Shown here: in pieces, positions 8,671 through 15,622 of the stretch
Numbering within the stretch: the first letter of the stretch is position 1
How the letters are laid out: the number at the start of each line of letters is the position of its first letter
Program-made: the position numbers and the translations under genes
Notes under the pieces: model-generated
What the model was told of the DNA's origin: nothing
Database searches by the model: none
What the model saw: only the letters and a program-made list of their open reading frames with translations
Origin: Bacillota bacterium
GTDB lineage: Bacteria > Bacillota > Clostridia > DSM-8532
Direction of reading: 5' to 3'
Assembly: GCA_023459915.1 (NCBI GenBank)
Contig: JAEWSN010000030.1
Span: 1 to 32,909, forward strand
DNA: 32,909 nucleotides

Positions 8671-9876
8671 TTATGATGAAAACCACCGGCGCTTGGCCGG
8701 TTTCTCCACCCGCGGGTTGCCACCCTCCGGGTTGTCGAGCATGTCGGACATGCCGAACACGGCCTTGGCCACCTTCGTGTCCTCGCGCGTCATCACAAAC
8801 GGAATGCCCTTGTTGGCGGAGGTGATGACCGTATTGCTGTCTTCGGGCATCAACGACCAGATGGGATGCCCGATGGCATCCTCGAATTCCCGATACTTGA
8901 TGCCGAACTGCTCGGACGCCTTGTTCAGAATTACATGCAGCTTCTCCCGGGGATACTTGATGGATTCCATGAGGTCCAGCCCCACCTTGACGTTCTTGAT
9001 GGTTGGCAGGTCGAGCGTGGAAACAACCAGGATGCGTTCCGACGAATCCAGCGCGGACAGCACAATTTCAGACAAGGCGGCCGGCAGATCGATGACGATG
9101 TAATGGAAGTTGCCGGACAACAGCCCAAGCACCTTCTCGATCTGCTTGGCATCAATGAACTCCGCGTATTCCGGTTTCACGGGCGCCGGCAGCACATGCA
9201 CGCCGGTGAAATGGGTGGTCAGATAATCGTTGACGATGTCGGCATCGACATTCTTGAGATCCTTCACCAAATCGTACAGGGTGTTTTTCACCGACAGGTT
9301 CATCATCACGGCCACGTCGCCGAACTGCAAATCCAAATCCACCAGCGCCACCCGCTTCTTGGTGGTGCGGGCCAGCGCCACGGCCAGGTTGCAGGCGATG
9401 GTGGTCTTGCCAACGCCACCCTTGGTGCTGAACACGGAGAACACACGGCTCTGGATGTTCTGCTCCGGAGAGCGCGATCCATGTTTTCGCTTGTTCTGGA
9501 GTTCATACGTTTTCTCAACGGATTCCACCAGCTCGTCGGAGGTGAACGGTTTCACCAGATACTCGCGCGCACCGGCGGACATGGCCTTTTTCAAATACTC
9601 CTGCTCACCTTGCACGGACATGATGATCACACCCAGGTCGGGATTGGAGGCGGTGAGAATGCCGGTGGCCGTCAACCCGTCCAAATCCGGCATGTTGATG
9701 TCCATCAGCACAATGTCCGGCTGCAGTTTCTGCACCAGCTTCACACCGTCGCGACCGCCATTGGCCGTCCCGACAACCTCAATATTCCGTCCGCTGATGG
9801 AAAGCAGTGTGGCGATGTTGTCCACGGTATCCCTGGAATCATCCACCACGACAACCTTGATTGTTCCGTCCTCCAT
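8671..9876 (-). CDS. cpaE: CpaE/TadZ: receiver domain fused to MinD/ParA-like ATPase
   Basis: The 401-residue two-domain protein begins with a response-regulator receiver domain (1-125). It keeps the acidic pair D12/D13, phospho-acceptor D59 (LMDINMPD), S87 and K109 (VKPF). Unlike many pseudo-receivers of the TadZ family, it therefore looks competent for phosphorylation. The second domain (143-390) is a ParA/MinD ATPase with the deviant Walker A KGGVGKT at 152-158, ALVDLDLQFGDVAVMM, and YIVIDLPAALSE. Known CpaE/TadZ proteins place the Tad machine at a cell site, often the pole. The start has AGGAGG 6 nt upstream. Residues 126-142 form a charged linker. The histidine kinase that would feed the receiver is not identified. 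Confidence 0.92.
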   Translation of the reverse strand: MEDGTIKVVVVDDSRDTVDNIATLLSISGRNIEVVGTANGGRDGVKLVQKLQPDIVLMDINMPDLDGLTATGILTASNPDLGVIIMSVQGEQEYLKKAMSAGAREYLVKPFTSDELVESVEKTYELQNKRKHGSRSPEQNIQSRVFSVFSTKGGVGKTTIACNLAVALARTTKKRVALVDLDLQFGDVAVMMNLSVKNTLYDLVKDLKNVDADIVNDYLTTHFTGVHVLPAPVKPEYAEFIDAKQIEKVLGLLSGNFHYIVIDLPAALSEIVLSALDSSERILVVSTLDLPTIKNVKVGLDLMESIKYPREKLHVILNKASEQFGIKYREFEDAIGHPIWSLMPEDSNTVITSANKGIPFVMTREDTKVAKAVFGMSDMLDNPEGGNPRVEKPAKRRWFSS

Positions 9877-9888
9877 GCAATTCCTCCT

Positions 9889-10066
9889 GGGGTCTGACCC
9901 CGTTTCCCGCCGGGTCAGGGGTCATTGGGTCGGGTCCTGGCCATCTGCGGCCCGGTTCCTGTGTTTGTTTTGACATGCGTGTTCCCATCGTTGTCTTACC
10001 CATTCCCGCCCCCGTCAAATCCACGGGGTCAGTCCCCGTCAAGTCCACTTGAGGGGGTCAGACCCC
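9889..10066. repeat. GGGGTCAGACCCC palindrome cluster between cpaB and cpaE
   Basis: The gap between cpaB and cpaE holds two near-identical 13-nt palindromes, GGGGTCTGACCCC (9889-9901) and GGGGTCAGACCCC (10054-10066). An imperfect copy, GGGGTCAGTCCCC, lies at 10025-10037, and half-sites (GGGTC) occur at 9912-9936. Two imperfect units starting CCCGTCAAxTCCAC lie at 10011 and 10035. The 11-nt core also occurs inside the PrsW-like gene at 2114-2124. The arrangement resembles REP-type intergenic repeats. No transposase gene is nearby. Confidence 0.8.
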
Positions 10067-10067
10067 G

Positions 10068-10913
10068 TCAGGGAACCAGCGCATCCGCGCCGTCGCCGGC
10101 GTCCGGGTCCACCCCATCCTCCAGTGCAACCGCTGAAACCTCGCCTTCACCGGGCATCTGGGCAACCGGCAGCAATCTTTCGGGAACCATGTCGATGCCA
10201 ATCGCGCCTTCCGTCTCCTCCAGCGCGTTGTCATCCGTTCCGCGAAGCGCCAGGGTAAAGGTGGTGTTCTGGGCATTGTAAACCAGCTGCTCCGCCTGTT
10301 GGGGCGTCACCGCGAAGGTGACGGTTCGTGGCATGTCATCCACCGAATACGCACCGCGGTTGGGCAGCCCCATCTGGCTGTCGAGCACACGGTTTGGGCC
10401 GAGCGCCAGTACCTGGATATTCTGCAGCACCGTGGATGTCACGGGAATGGCGGCACCTTCCTTGGTCGGCACGGTCCAGCTCGCGATGATGTCCACGTAA
10501 TCACCGGTCATGATCTGCATTGACAGCAGATTGCTTTCATTGACAAACAGGGAGATCGCACGATATCCATCCTGCAGGTTGTAGGCCAGAGACAGTTCTT
10601 CCCGCTCAACCAACCGTTGATCACGGAATGGTTCACCCGGCAGAATCACTTCCTTTGCAAACAATCCCTCGATTTCGGCATTGGTCAGCAAAATTCCTTC
10701 AGGGATTGAGTCCGCGCTGATCTCCTGCATCCGGATGTCCGCAGCTGTCAACTGTTCTCCTTCCCGGATTTCACGCACCGCGACAGGAATGCTTGTTTTC
10801 GGACGATCCTGTACCGGCACCTGCTGGTTGCGGAAGGCACCATACAGCAAGATGCCGCAAACCACCGTCAGCAGCAGGGAAATGATAAGCGCCTTCTTGT
10901 TCAGTTTTCCCAT
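10068..10913 (-). CDS. cpaB: Flp pilus assembly protein CpaB/RcpC
   Basis: The 281-residue product has one N-terminal membrane helix (residues 8-25). It is followed by an SAF domain (about 42-105, beginning IPVAVREIREGEQLTAADI) and the RcpC/CpaB region with the tract DYVDIIASWTVP and a TFAVTPQQAEQLVYN motif. The last 40 residues are acidic and low in complexity. In diderm bacteria CpaB meets the outer-membrane secretin. Here no secretin gene is present, so it presumably acts at the cell wall of a monoderm cell. The start has GGAGG 8 nt upstream. The gene follows tadE by 34 bp and precedes cpaE after a palindrome-rich gap. Confidence 0.9.
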   Translation of the reverse strand: MGKLNKKALIISLLLTVVCGILLYGAFRNQQVPVQDRPKTSIPVAVREIREGEQLTAADIRMQEISADSIPEGILLTNAEIEGLFAKEVILPGEPFRDQRLVEREELSLAYNLQDGYRAISLFVNESNLLSMQIMTGDYVDIIASWTVPTKEGAAIPVTSTVLQNIQVLALGPNRVLDSQMGLPNRGAYSVDDMPRTVTFAVTPQQAEQLVYNAQNTTFTLALRGTDDNALEETEGAIGIDMVPERLLPVAQMPGEGEVSAVALEDGVDPDAGDGADALVP

Positions 10914-10947
10914 AGATCAATCCTCCAGGAGCAGATAAATATCCTGA

Positions 10948-11343
10948 CTATTCCACACGCATCACAGTCTTGCTGGTGAGGTTCGCCGCCCCATTGTCAA
11001 AAAAAGCGCCGATGATGGGGGTGATCAGCATATTCTCGTAGTCTGCCTGCACCGTCACCTCAACACCATGCCGGCGCAGACTTTCTGTGGGGGAAACCTG
11101 GATCACAATGCGGCTTTGATCCAGTGTGACGGTCAGATCAGTCACTGTCTGCGCAATGAACTCGTCCGTCGCCCCGACCGCCGCTTTTCGGGCCGCTTCA
11201 CGGGTTGCGTTGGACAACACGATGTAATTGTTGAACAGCAAACCGAAGTCGATGATGCCAACCAGCAACAGGATGATGATGGGCAGCACCAGCGCGGTTT
11301 CCACCATCGACTGGCCACGGCAGCTTCTGCGTTCACGCGTCAC
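10948..11343 (-). CDS. tadE: TadE-like pseudopilin
   Basis: The 131-residue product carries the TadE signature near the N-terminus, RGQSMVETALVLPIIILLLVGIIDFGLLF. It continues with NNYIVLSNATREAARKAAV, typical of the TadE/TadG family. A single membrane helix precedes a small extracytoplasmic domain. It is likely a minor pilin that is processed and joins the Flp fibre or its base. I place the start at GTG 11343 because GGGGGAGGG lies 6 nt upstream. The longer open frame to 11424 runs through the pilin terminator hairpin. It is the first gene after that terminator and starts the assembly-gene run. Confidence 0.88.
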   Translation of the reverse strand: MTRERRSCRGQSMVETALVLPIIILLLVGIIDFGLLFNNYIVLSNATREAARKAAVGATDEFIAQTVTDLTVTLDQSRIVIQVSPTESLRRHGVEVTVQADYENMLITPIIGAFFDNGAANLTSKTVMRVE

Positions 11344-11361
11344 CGCAATCCCTCCCCCTAT

Positions 11362-11390
11362 AGAAAAAAGCCCCTCTGAAGGGGCTTTTC
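11362..11390 (-). terminator. Intrinsic terminator after the Flp pilin gene
   Basis: On the minus strand AAAGCCCC-TTCAGA-GGGGCTTT forms a GC-rich stem with a 6-nt loop, followed by a run of six T. It lies between the pilin gene and tadE. It would let the abundant pilin be made in excess of the assembly proteins, which would be expressed by read-through. Confidence 0.88.
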
Positions 11391-11468
11391 CCATGAATGT
11401 CCGACTCAAACAACCAGTGAACAAGTTCTGGATTCAAAGTCCCTGTGGAATAACAATTACGTTAACTA

Positions 11469-11690
11469 TCAACCACCAGTGGACGCAGACGACTCAACAG
11501 GGTTCACAACGCCATCCAGCGTATCAGTGATTTTCCCGAAGATACCGCCGACACCATCTTCACCGCTGAGCAGGGTCAGCGCGCCAATCAGAACGATGGC
11601 CACCAATCCGATGATCAGTCCGTACTCCACCATGCCTTGTCCCTTTTCACTCTTGAACAGATTCTGAACCTTCACAAACAACTTCATCAT
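11469..11690 (-). CDS. flp: Flp/Fap-type major pilin subunit
   Basis: The 73-residue prepilin has a short basic leader (MMKLFVKVQNLFKSEKG), then the Flp motif QGMVEYGLI and a hydrophobic helix (about residues 21-42), then a small polar C-terminus ending SASTGG. By the G-XXXXEY rule, cleavage would fall after the Gly of EKG, leaving Glu at +5 and Tyr at +6. The peptidase needed (TadV/CpaA) is not in this window. AAAGGAG lies 6 nt before the first ATG at 11690; a second ATG follows immediately. It is followed by a strong terminator and preceded by a long non-coding region with a candidate promoter. Confidence 0.92.
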   Translation of the reverse strand: MMKLFVKVQNLFKSEKGQGMVEYGLIIGLVAIVLIGALTLLSGEDGVGGIFGKITDTLDGVVNPVESSASTGG

Positions 11691-11835
11691 GGCCTGCTCC
11701 TTTCGCGCGGTTCCCAACCGCATGTCCTATTTCGATTCCATCCGATTCGTCCATCCGTCTCGTTTCCTCGAAACCTTTTGCGGTGACGTCTCGTTCTTTT
11801 GTTCGGCCACCGCATCGGGTGTTTTCCGTGATTTC

Positions 11836-11863
11836 AGTATAGCGCGATACAAGGGGGATGGAA
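11836..11863 (-). promoter_or_regulatory. Candidate promoter of flp
   Basis: On the minus strand TTCCAT (11858-11863) and TATACT (11836-11841) are 16 bases apart. The -10 is good (5/6) and the -35 poor. The position, after the degU terminator and about 145 bp before the pilin start, fits a pilin promoter, possibly activator-dependent. Confidence 0.4.
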
Positions 11864-11932
11864 TCGGACGAGCGATGCATTTGCAGACGGGTTTTATCCC
11901 GGGAGCCACGGGACCCTGGTCCTACCGGAAAC

Positions 11933-11972
11933 CAACAAAACGGCGTCATCGCAATGTTTTCGCGATGACGCC
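11933..11972 (-). terminator. Intrinsic terminator after degU
   Basis: A perfect 11-bp inverted repeat (GGCGTCATCGC at 11942-11952 and its complement at 11962-11972) encloses a 9-nt loop. On the minus strand it is followed by GTTTTGTT. It ends the uppS-to-degU transcript and insulates flp. Confidence 0.82.
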
Positions 11973-12107
11973 ACAGATGATCCAATCAGACAATTCACAC
12001 CAGGATGGTTTGAAAACCTGCTTGAGTAAAGCGTTTCAGGAAAAAAGCGAGACGAACCGCATCCACCCGCAAGCAGGGCTGGGCACTGTCCCATGCCGTG
12101 ACCCGTC

Positions 12108-12749
12108 TCAGTCCGCCAGATGGTGCTTGATGGCGTACACCGCCGCCTGGGTCCTGTCCTGAACCTCCAGCTTGCGAAAAATGCTTGAAATGTGGTTCTT
12201 CACCGTCTTTTCACTGATGAACAGCGTGCTGGCGATGTCCTTGTTCACCATGCCGCCGGCGAGCAGCTTCAACACCTCAAGCTCGCGCGGCGACAGCTGG
12301 TTGGGGTTGTCATCGCCGCTCTTGATGCGCTTGAACTCCGTGATGAGCTCCTTGGCCATGCTCGCGTGGATATAGGTCTGTCCGGCATGTACGGTCCGGA
12401 TGGCCTCAATGAGCACCCGGGACTCCGCGTCCTTGAGCACATAGCCCATGGCGCCAAGCTCCAGCGCCTTGAACAGGTATTCCCGATCCTGATGGATGGT
12501 GAGCATCAGCACCCGCGCGTCCGCATCGTACGCGCGAATCTCCTGCACAGCCTCCAGTCCGTTCTTCCGGGGCATGTTGATGTCGAGCAGCACCACGTCG
12601 GGCTTCATGGAATGATAGGCGTCCACAGCCTGCTGCCCGTCCGGCACGGAGGCCACCACCTTGAGGTCCTTTTCAAGCTCGAGCAGCTGCTTGAGCCCTT
12701 CCCGAATCATGGCGTGGTCCTCTGCGATGAGCACACGAATCAAGTCCAT
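12108..12749 (-). CDS. degU: NarL/DegU-type response regulator
   Basis: The 213-residue product has a receiver domain (1-120) with acidic E10/D11, phospho-acceptor D56 (VVLLDINMPRKNG) and Lys in YVLKD. A LuxR-type DNA-binding domain (about 148-205) follows, with LSPRELEVLKLLAGGMVNKDIA and FISEKTVKNHISSIFRKL. The adjacent DegS-type kinase is its evident partner. The start at 12749 lies one base after the degS stop (TGAGATG). Its GGGAGG ribosome site is inside the degS 3' end, so the two are translationally coupled. DegU homologues control secreted enzymes, motility and surface traits, and the next locus downstream is the Flp pilus. Control of that locus is an inference. Confidence 0.9.
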   Translation of the reverse strand: MDLIRVLIAEDHAMIREGLKQLLELEKDLKVVASVPDGQQAVDAYHSMKPDVVLLDINMPRKNGLEAVQEIRAYDADARVLMLTIHQDREYLFKALELGAMGYVLKDAESRVLIEAIRTVHAGQTYIHASMAKELITEFKRIKSGDDNPNQLSPRELEVLKLLAGGMVNKDIASTLFISEKTVKNHISSIFRKLEVQDRTQAAVYAIKHHLAD

Positions 12750-12750
12750 C

Positions 12751-13914
12751 TCAAGCCTCCCTTGCTTCATATGGCAGCATCACGCGCACCGTGGTGCCCT
12801 GACCGGGCGTGGAGTCTATCTCCACCGTCCCGTCGAGCAGGTCAAGCCGTTCGCGCATGCCAAACAGTCCGAACCCGCCGCTTTCATTGAGCTTGACCTC
12901 CGAGAGCACCCGGGTGTCGAAGCCCTGGCCATTGTCCTTCACCCGCAGCAGAATCGCCTTGGGCGCGTATTCCACCGTCACACCGACATGGGTGGCCTGT
13001 GCATGCTTGCGCACGTTGGACAGGCATTCCTGAATGGTGCGGAACACCGTCAGTTCCAGATTCTTGTTGTCCAGCTTCGGGAGATCCCCCCGGAACTTGA
13101 GCTCCGTTTCAATGCCGAAATCACGTGCATAGCCCTCAAGGTATTTGGTCAGCGTTGGTCTGAGCCCCAGATCGTCCAGGGACATGGGCCGCAAATCATA
13201 AATGATGCGCCGCACGTCCTGCAGGGAGTTGCGGGTGATGACCTTGAGGTTGGCCAGCTCCGCGCGTGTTTTCTCGATGTCCACATCGAAGAGCTTCTCC
13301 ACGATCTCCGCCTTCAGCACCACATTGGACATGGCTTGCGCCGGACCGTCGTGGATTTCACGTGAAATGCGGCTGCGCTCCTCCTCATGGGCACGGATGA
13401 TTTTCATGGCCAGCAGCCGCTTGTTGTCGGCGGATTCCATCTGTTCTCCCAGTGAGCTCAAATCCCCGGAGAGATAATTGAGGGCGGCCCCCACCTGCAC
13501 CACCACCTGTTCGGCCTTGTTGACCGTCTCGATGGTGCTCTTGAGCCGGCGTTCCAAATCGTTTCTGCGCTGGATCCCCTGCTTTTCGCGTTCGCGGTTC
13601 ACCGCCAGATCCACGCGCAGCTTGTCCGCGGCCTCATAGGCTTGTTTCATCTCTTCCTGGGTATGCTTGGTAAAATCGCGGTTGATGTTTGCCAGCAGCA
13701 CCATGCTGCGGCGCAGGGCAAGCTCCAGCCGATCCGTCTCCGCGATGATGTCCTTGACATCCGTCTGCAGGCGCTTGATCTCCTCACGCAGCGCTTCCAC
13801 TTCCCGCCGGGAGGTTTCCGCGATGTCGAAGATGGCGGAGCGACTCTTCTCGATGGCCTCAAGCGTCTTCTTGATGATGTCGCTGATTTTGACTTCTCCG
13901 TTTCTCAACGACAT
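12751..13914 (-). CDS. degS: Cytoplasmic sensor histidine kinase, DegS type
   Basis: The 387-residue product has no membrane segment. The N-terminal half (1-180) is a long charged coiled coil as in the DegS sensor domain. A HisKA_3 dimerisation segment follows, with the phospho-acceptor His in RISREIHDGPAQAM. The HATPase_c domain shows ECLSNVRKHAQATHVGV (N box), VKDNGQGFD (G1), GGFGLFGMRERLDLLDGTV and the late segment PGQGTTVRVMLP. It should phosphorylate the DegU-like regulator encoded one base downstream. The start at 13914 has GAAGGAG 6 nt upstream. It follows nrdR by 50 bp with no terminator between them. Confidence 0.92.
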   Translation of the reverse strand: MSLRNGEVKISDIIKKTLEAIEKSRSAIFDIAETSRREVEALREEIKRLQTDVKDIIAETDRLELALRRSMVLLANINRDFTKHTQEEMKQAYEAADKLRVDLAVNREREKQGIQRRNDLERRLKSTIETVNKAEQVVVQVGAALNYLSGDLSSLGEQMESADNKRLLAMKIIRAHEEERSRISREIHDGPAQAMSNVVLKAEIVEKLFDVDIEKTRAELANLKVITRNSLQDVRRIIYDLRPMSLDDLGLRPTLTKYLEGYARDFGIETELKFRGDLPKLDNKNLELTVFRTIQECLSNVRKHAQATHVGVTVEYAPKAILLRVKDNGQGFDTRVLSEVKLNESGGFGLFGMRERLDLLDGTVEIDSTPGQGTTVRVMLPYEAREA

Positions 13915-13964
13915 GGGTCACTCCTTCCACCTGGTTCGGCTGTGTGTGGCGGCCTTGCCGTCCA

Positions 13965-14420
13965 TCACTTCTTTTCCAACAATTTGTTGAGTTCACTCAT
14001 GAACGTGTTGATGTCCTTGAAATGACGGTACACGGACGCGAACCGCACATAGGCCACCTCATCCAGGTCCCGGAGCTTGTCCATGACCATCTCGCCGATG
14101 AACTCGGTGGTGATCTCCCGTTCGAGCGAATTGTATATTTGTGCCTCAATGCTGTCAACCAGCGCCTCAAGCTGCTCCACGGACACATTCCGCTTTTCGC
14201 AGGCGCGCAGGATGCCCTTTTGCACCTTCTCCCGCTCATAAGGCTGGCGGGAACCGTCCTTTTTCACCACCAGGATGGGCAGGCTTTCCACCTTCTCGTA
14301 CGTGGTGTAGCGCTTGTGACAGTTCAGGCACTCCCGGCGCCTGCGGATTGTCGCGCCGTCGTCCGTGGGACGGGAATCGATGACCTTGTCCTCCAAGTCG
14401 GCACAAAACGGACATTTCAT
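13965..14420 (-). CDS. nrdR: Transcriptional repressor NrdR
   Basis: The 151-residue product is of normal family length. A zinc ribbon (C3, C6, C31, C34) heads the protein with the very conserved MKCPFC and RRRRECLNCHKRYTTYE. An ATP-cone domain (about 49-139) follows, containing VVKKDGSRQPYEREKVQKGILRACEKR. NrdR senses ATP/dATP and represses ribonucleotide reductase genes by binding NrdR boxes; no reductase gene is in this window. GGGAGG lies 8 nt before the ATG. It follows ispG across a tandem-repeat-containing spacer of 88 bp. Confidence 0.96.
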   Translation of the reverse strand: MKCPFCADLEDKVIDSRPTDDGATIRRRRECLNCHKRYTTYEKVESLPILVVKKDGSRQPYEREKVQKGILRACEKRNVSVEQLEALVDSIEAQIYNSLEREITTEFIGEMVMDKLRDLDEVAYVRFASVYRHFKDINTFMSELNKLLEKK

Positions 14421-14470
14421 AGGTTGTTCCTCCCTGCGATCTCGCGTGGCTTTTCCCCGTGTTCATATGC

Positions 14471-14539
14471 GGTTTGTCCCATCGTTCATGTTTGGCTTGT
14501 CCCATCGATCATGTGTGGCTTGTGCCATCGATCATGCGG
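14471..14539. repeat. Three 23-nt tandem repeats over the ispG 3' end
   Basis: Three head-to-tail units (14471-14493, 14494-14516, 14517-14539) share the core TTGTCCCATCGATCATG, with one to several mismatches between units. The ispG stop codon (14509-14511) lies in the second unit. The last eight IspG residues are encoded by repeat sequence. The rest lies in the ispG-nrdR spacer. Confidence 0.85.
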
Positions 14540-15600
14540 TGGATCTCGGCCACCAGCTCCGTCACAATCCGGTCTTCCGGTATCTTTCGGATGATTTCCC
14601 CTTTTTTGAACAGCAATGCTTCCCCGACACCGCCCGCGATGCCGATGTCCGCTTCCCGGGCCTCCCCGGGGCCGTTGACCGCGCAGCCCATCACGGCCAC
14701 CTTCAGCGGCGCCTCGATGTCGCCGAGCGCATTTTCCACCTGTTCGGCAATTTCGATGAGGTTGATTTGGGTCCGCCCGCAGGTGGGACAGGAGATGAAC
14801 TCAATCCCTTTTGCATAAAGGCCGCACGCGCGCAAGATTTCCCTGGCCGCCTTGACCTCCTCCACGGGGTCTCCGGTCAGGGATACCCGTATGGTGTCCC
14901 CGGTGCCCTCGAGCAAGAGCGCGCCGATGCCCACCGCGCTCTTGATGATGCCCCGGTACGGCGTGCCCGCCTCGGTGACGCCGATGTGCAGCGGATAATC
15001 GGTCTTCTCCGCCAGCAGGCGGTGTGTGGCCATGGACAGCGGCACGTTGGACGATTTCACCGACAGGACAATTTCCGGATAGTTCAAATCCTCCAGTATC
15101 CGGACATGCGACAGGGCGCTTTCCACCAGCGCCTCCGGGCACACCCCGCCATACCGGGCGAGCAGCGTCTTGTCCAGTGACCCGGCATTCACGCCGATGC
15201 GGATGGGGATGCCGCGCTCCCTGGCCACATCAACCACAGCGCGAACCCGGTCCGCATGTCCGATGTTTCCCGGGTTCAGGCGAATCTTGTCCACCCCGTT
15301 CTCCATGGACGCGATGGCAAGCCGCCAGTCAAAATGAATGTCCGCCACCAATGGCACCGTCATTTCCTTTTTGAGATCACGGATGGCCTCCGCCGCCGCC
15401 ATGTCCGGCACGGCCACCCGGATGATGTCGCAGCCGGCGGCTTCCAGCGCATGGATTTGCGCGAGCGTCGCCGTGACATCGGAGGTTTTGGTGTTGGTCA
15501 TGGACTGGATGGAAACCGGCGCGCCGCCTCCCAGCAGCAAGCCGCCAACACGAACCTGGCGGGTGTTCCTTCGCTTTTTCAGATAACCGGTTGCCTGCAT
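14509..15600 (-). CDS. ispG: 4-hydroxy-3-methylbut-2-en-1-yl diphosphate synthase IspG
   Basis: The 363-residue enzyme is the penultimate one of the methylerythritol phosphate pathway. It converts MEcPP to HMBPP with a [4Fe-4S] cluster. Family markers are the N-terminal RNTRQVRVGGLLLGGGAPVS, SIQSMTNTKTSDV, VADIHFDWRLA and KIRLNPGNIG. The cluster cysteines lie in FISCPTCGRTQ and MGCAVNGPGEA. The length matches the short bacterial form without the TIM-barrel insertion. The ATG at 15600 follows an AAAGGA site. The C-terminal MIDGTSHT is encoded by tandem-repeat DNA, so the end may be lineage-specific. It lies 22 bp after rseP in the isoprenoid operon. Confidence 0.97.
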   Translation of the reverse strand: MQATGYLKKRRNTRQVRVGGLLLGGGAPVSIQSMTNTKTSDVTATLAQIHALEAAGCDIIRVAVPDMAAAEAIRDLKKEMTVPLVADIHFDWRLAIASMENGVDKIRLNPGNIGHADRVRAVVDVARERGIPIRIGVNAGSLDKTLLARYGGVCPEALVESALSHVRILEDLNYPEIVLSVKSSNVPLSMATHRLLAEKTDYPLHIGVTEAGTPYRGIIKSAVGIGALLLEGTGDTIRVSLTGDPVEEVKAAREILRACGLYAKGIEFISCPTCGRTQINLIEIAEQVENALGDIEAPLKVAVMGCAVNGPGEAREADIGIAGGVGEALLFKKGEIIRKIPEDRIVTELVAEIHRMIDGTSHT

Positions 15601-15622
15601 GTTTTATTTCCTTTCCATGCCG

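Larger units (their letters stand above)
11691..12107. other. Non-coding stretch between degU and flp
   Basis: These 417 bases hold no convincing gene. From the degU side they contain an unassigned stretch (11973-12107), the degU terminator (11933-11972), and a candidate flp promoter (11836-11863). A pilin leader of roughly 140 nt follows, in which I see no clear riboswitch or long hairpin. Confidence 0.6.

Noticed and set aside
6170..9103. A 977-codon open frame on the plus strand
   Set aside because: It lies antisense to tadB, tadA and part of cpaE, all strongly recognised. Its translation is rich in His, Arg and Gln with no known motif. It is a by-product of GC-rich codon use.
11344..11424. 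An N-terminal extension of TadE
   Set aside because: The longer frame crosses the pilin terminator hairpin, and the GTG at 11343 has an excellent ribosome site.
14471..14539. CRISPR array
   Set aside because: The repeats are contiguous 23-nt units without unique spacers, only three copies, and there is no cas gene.
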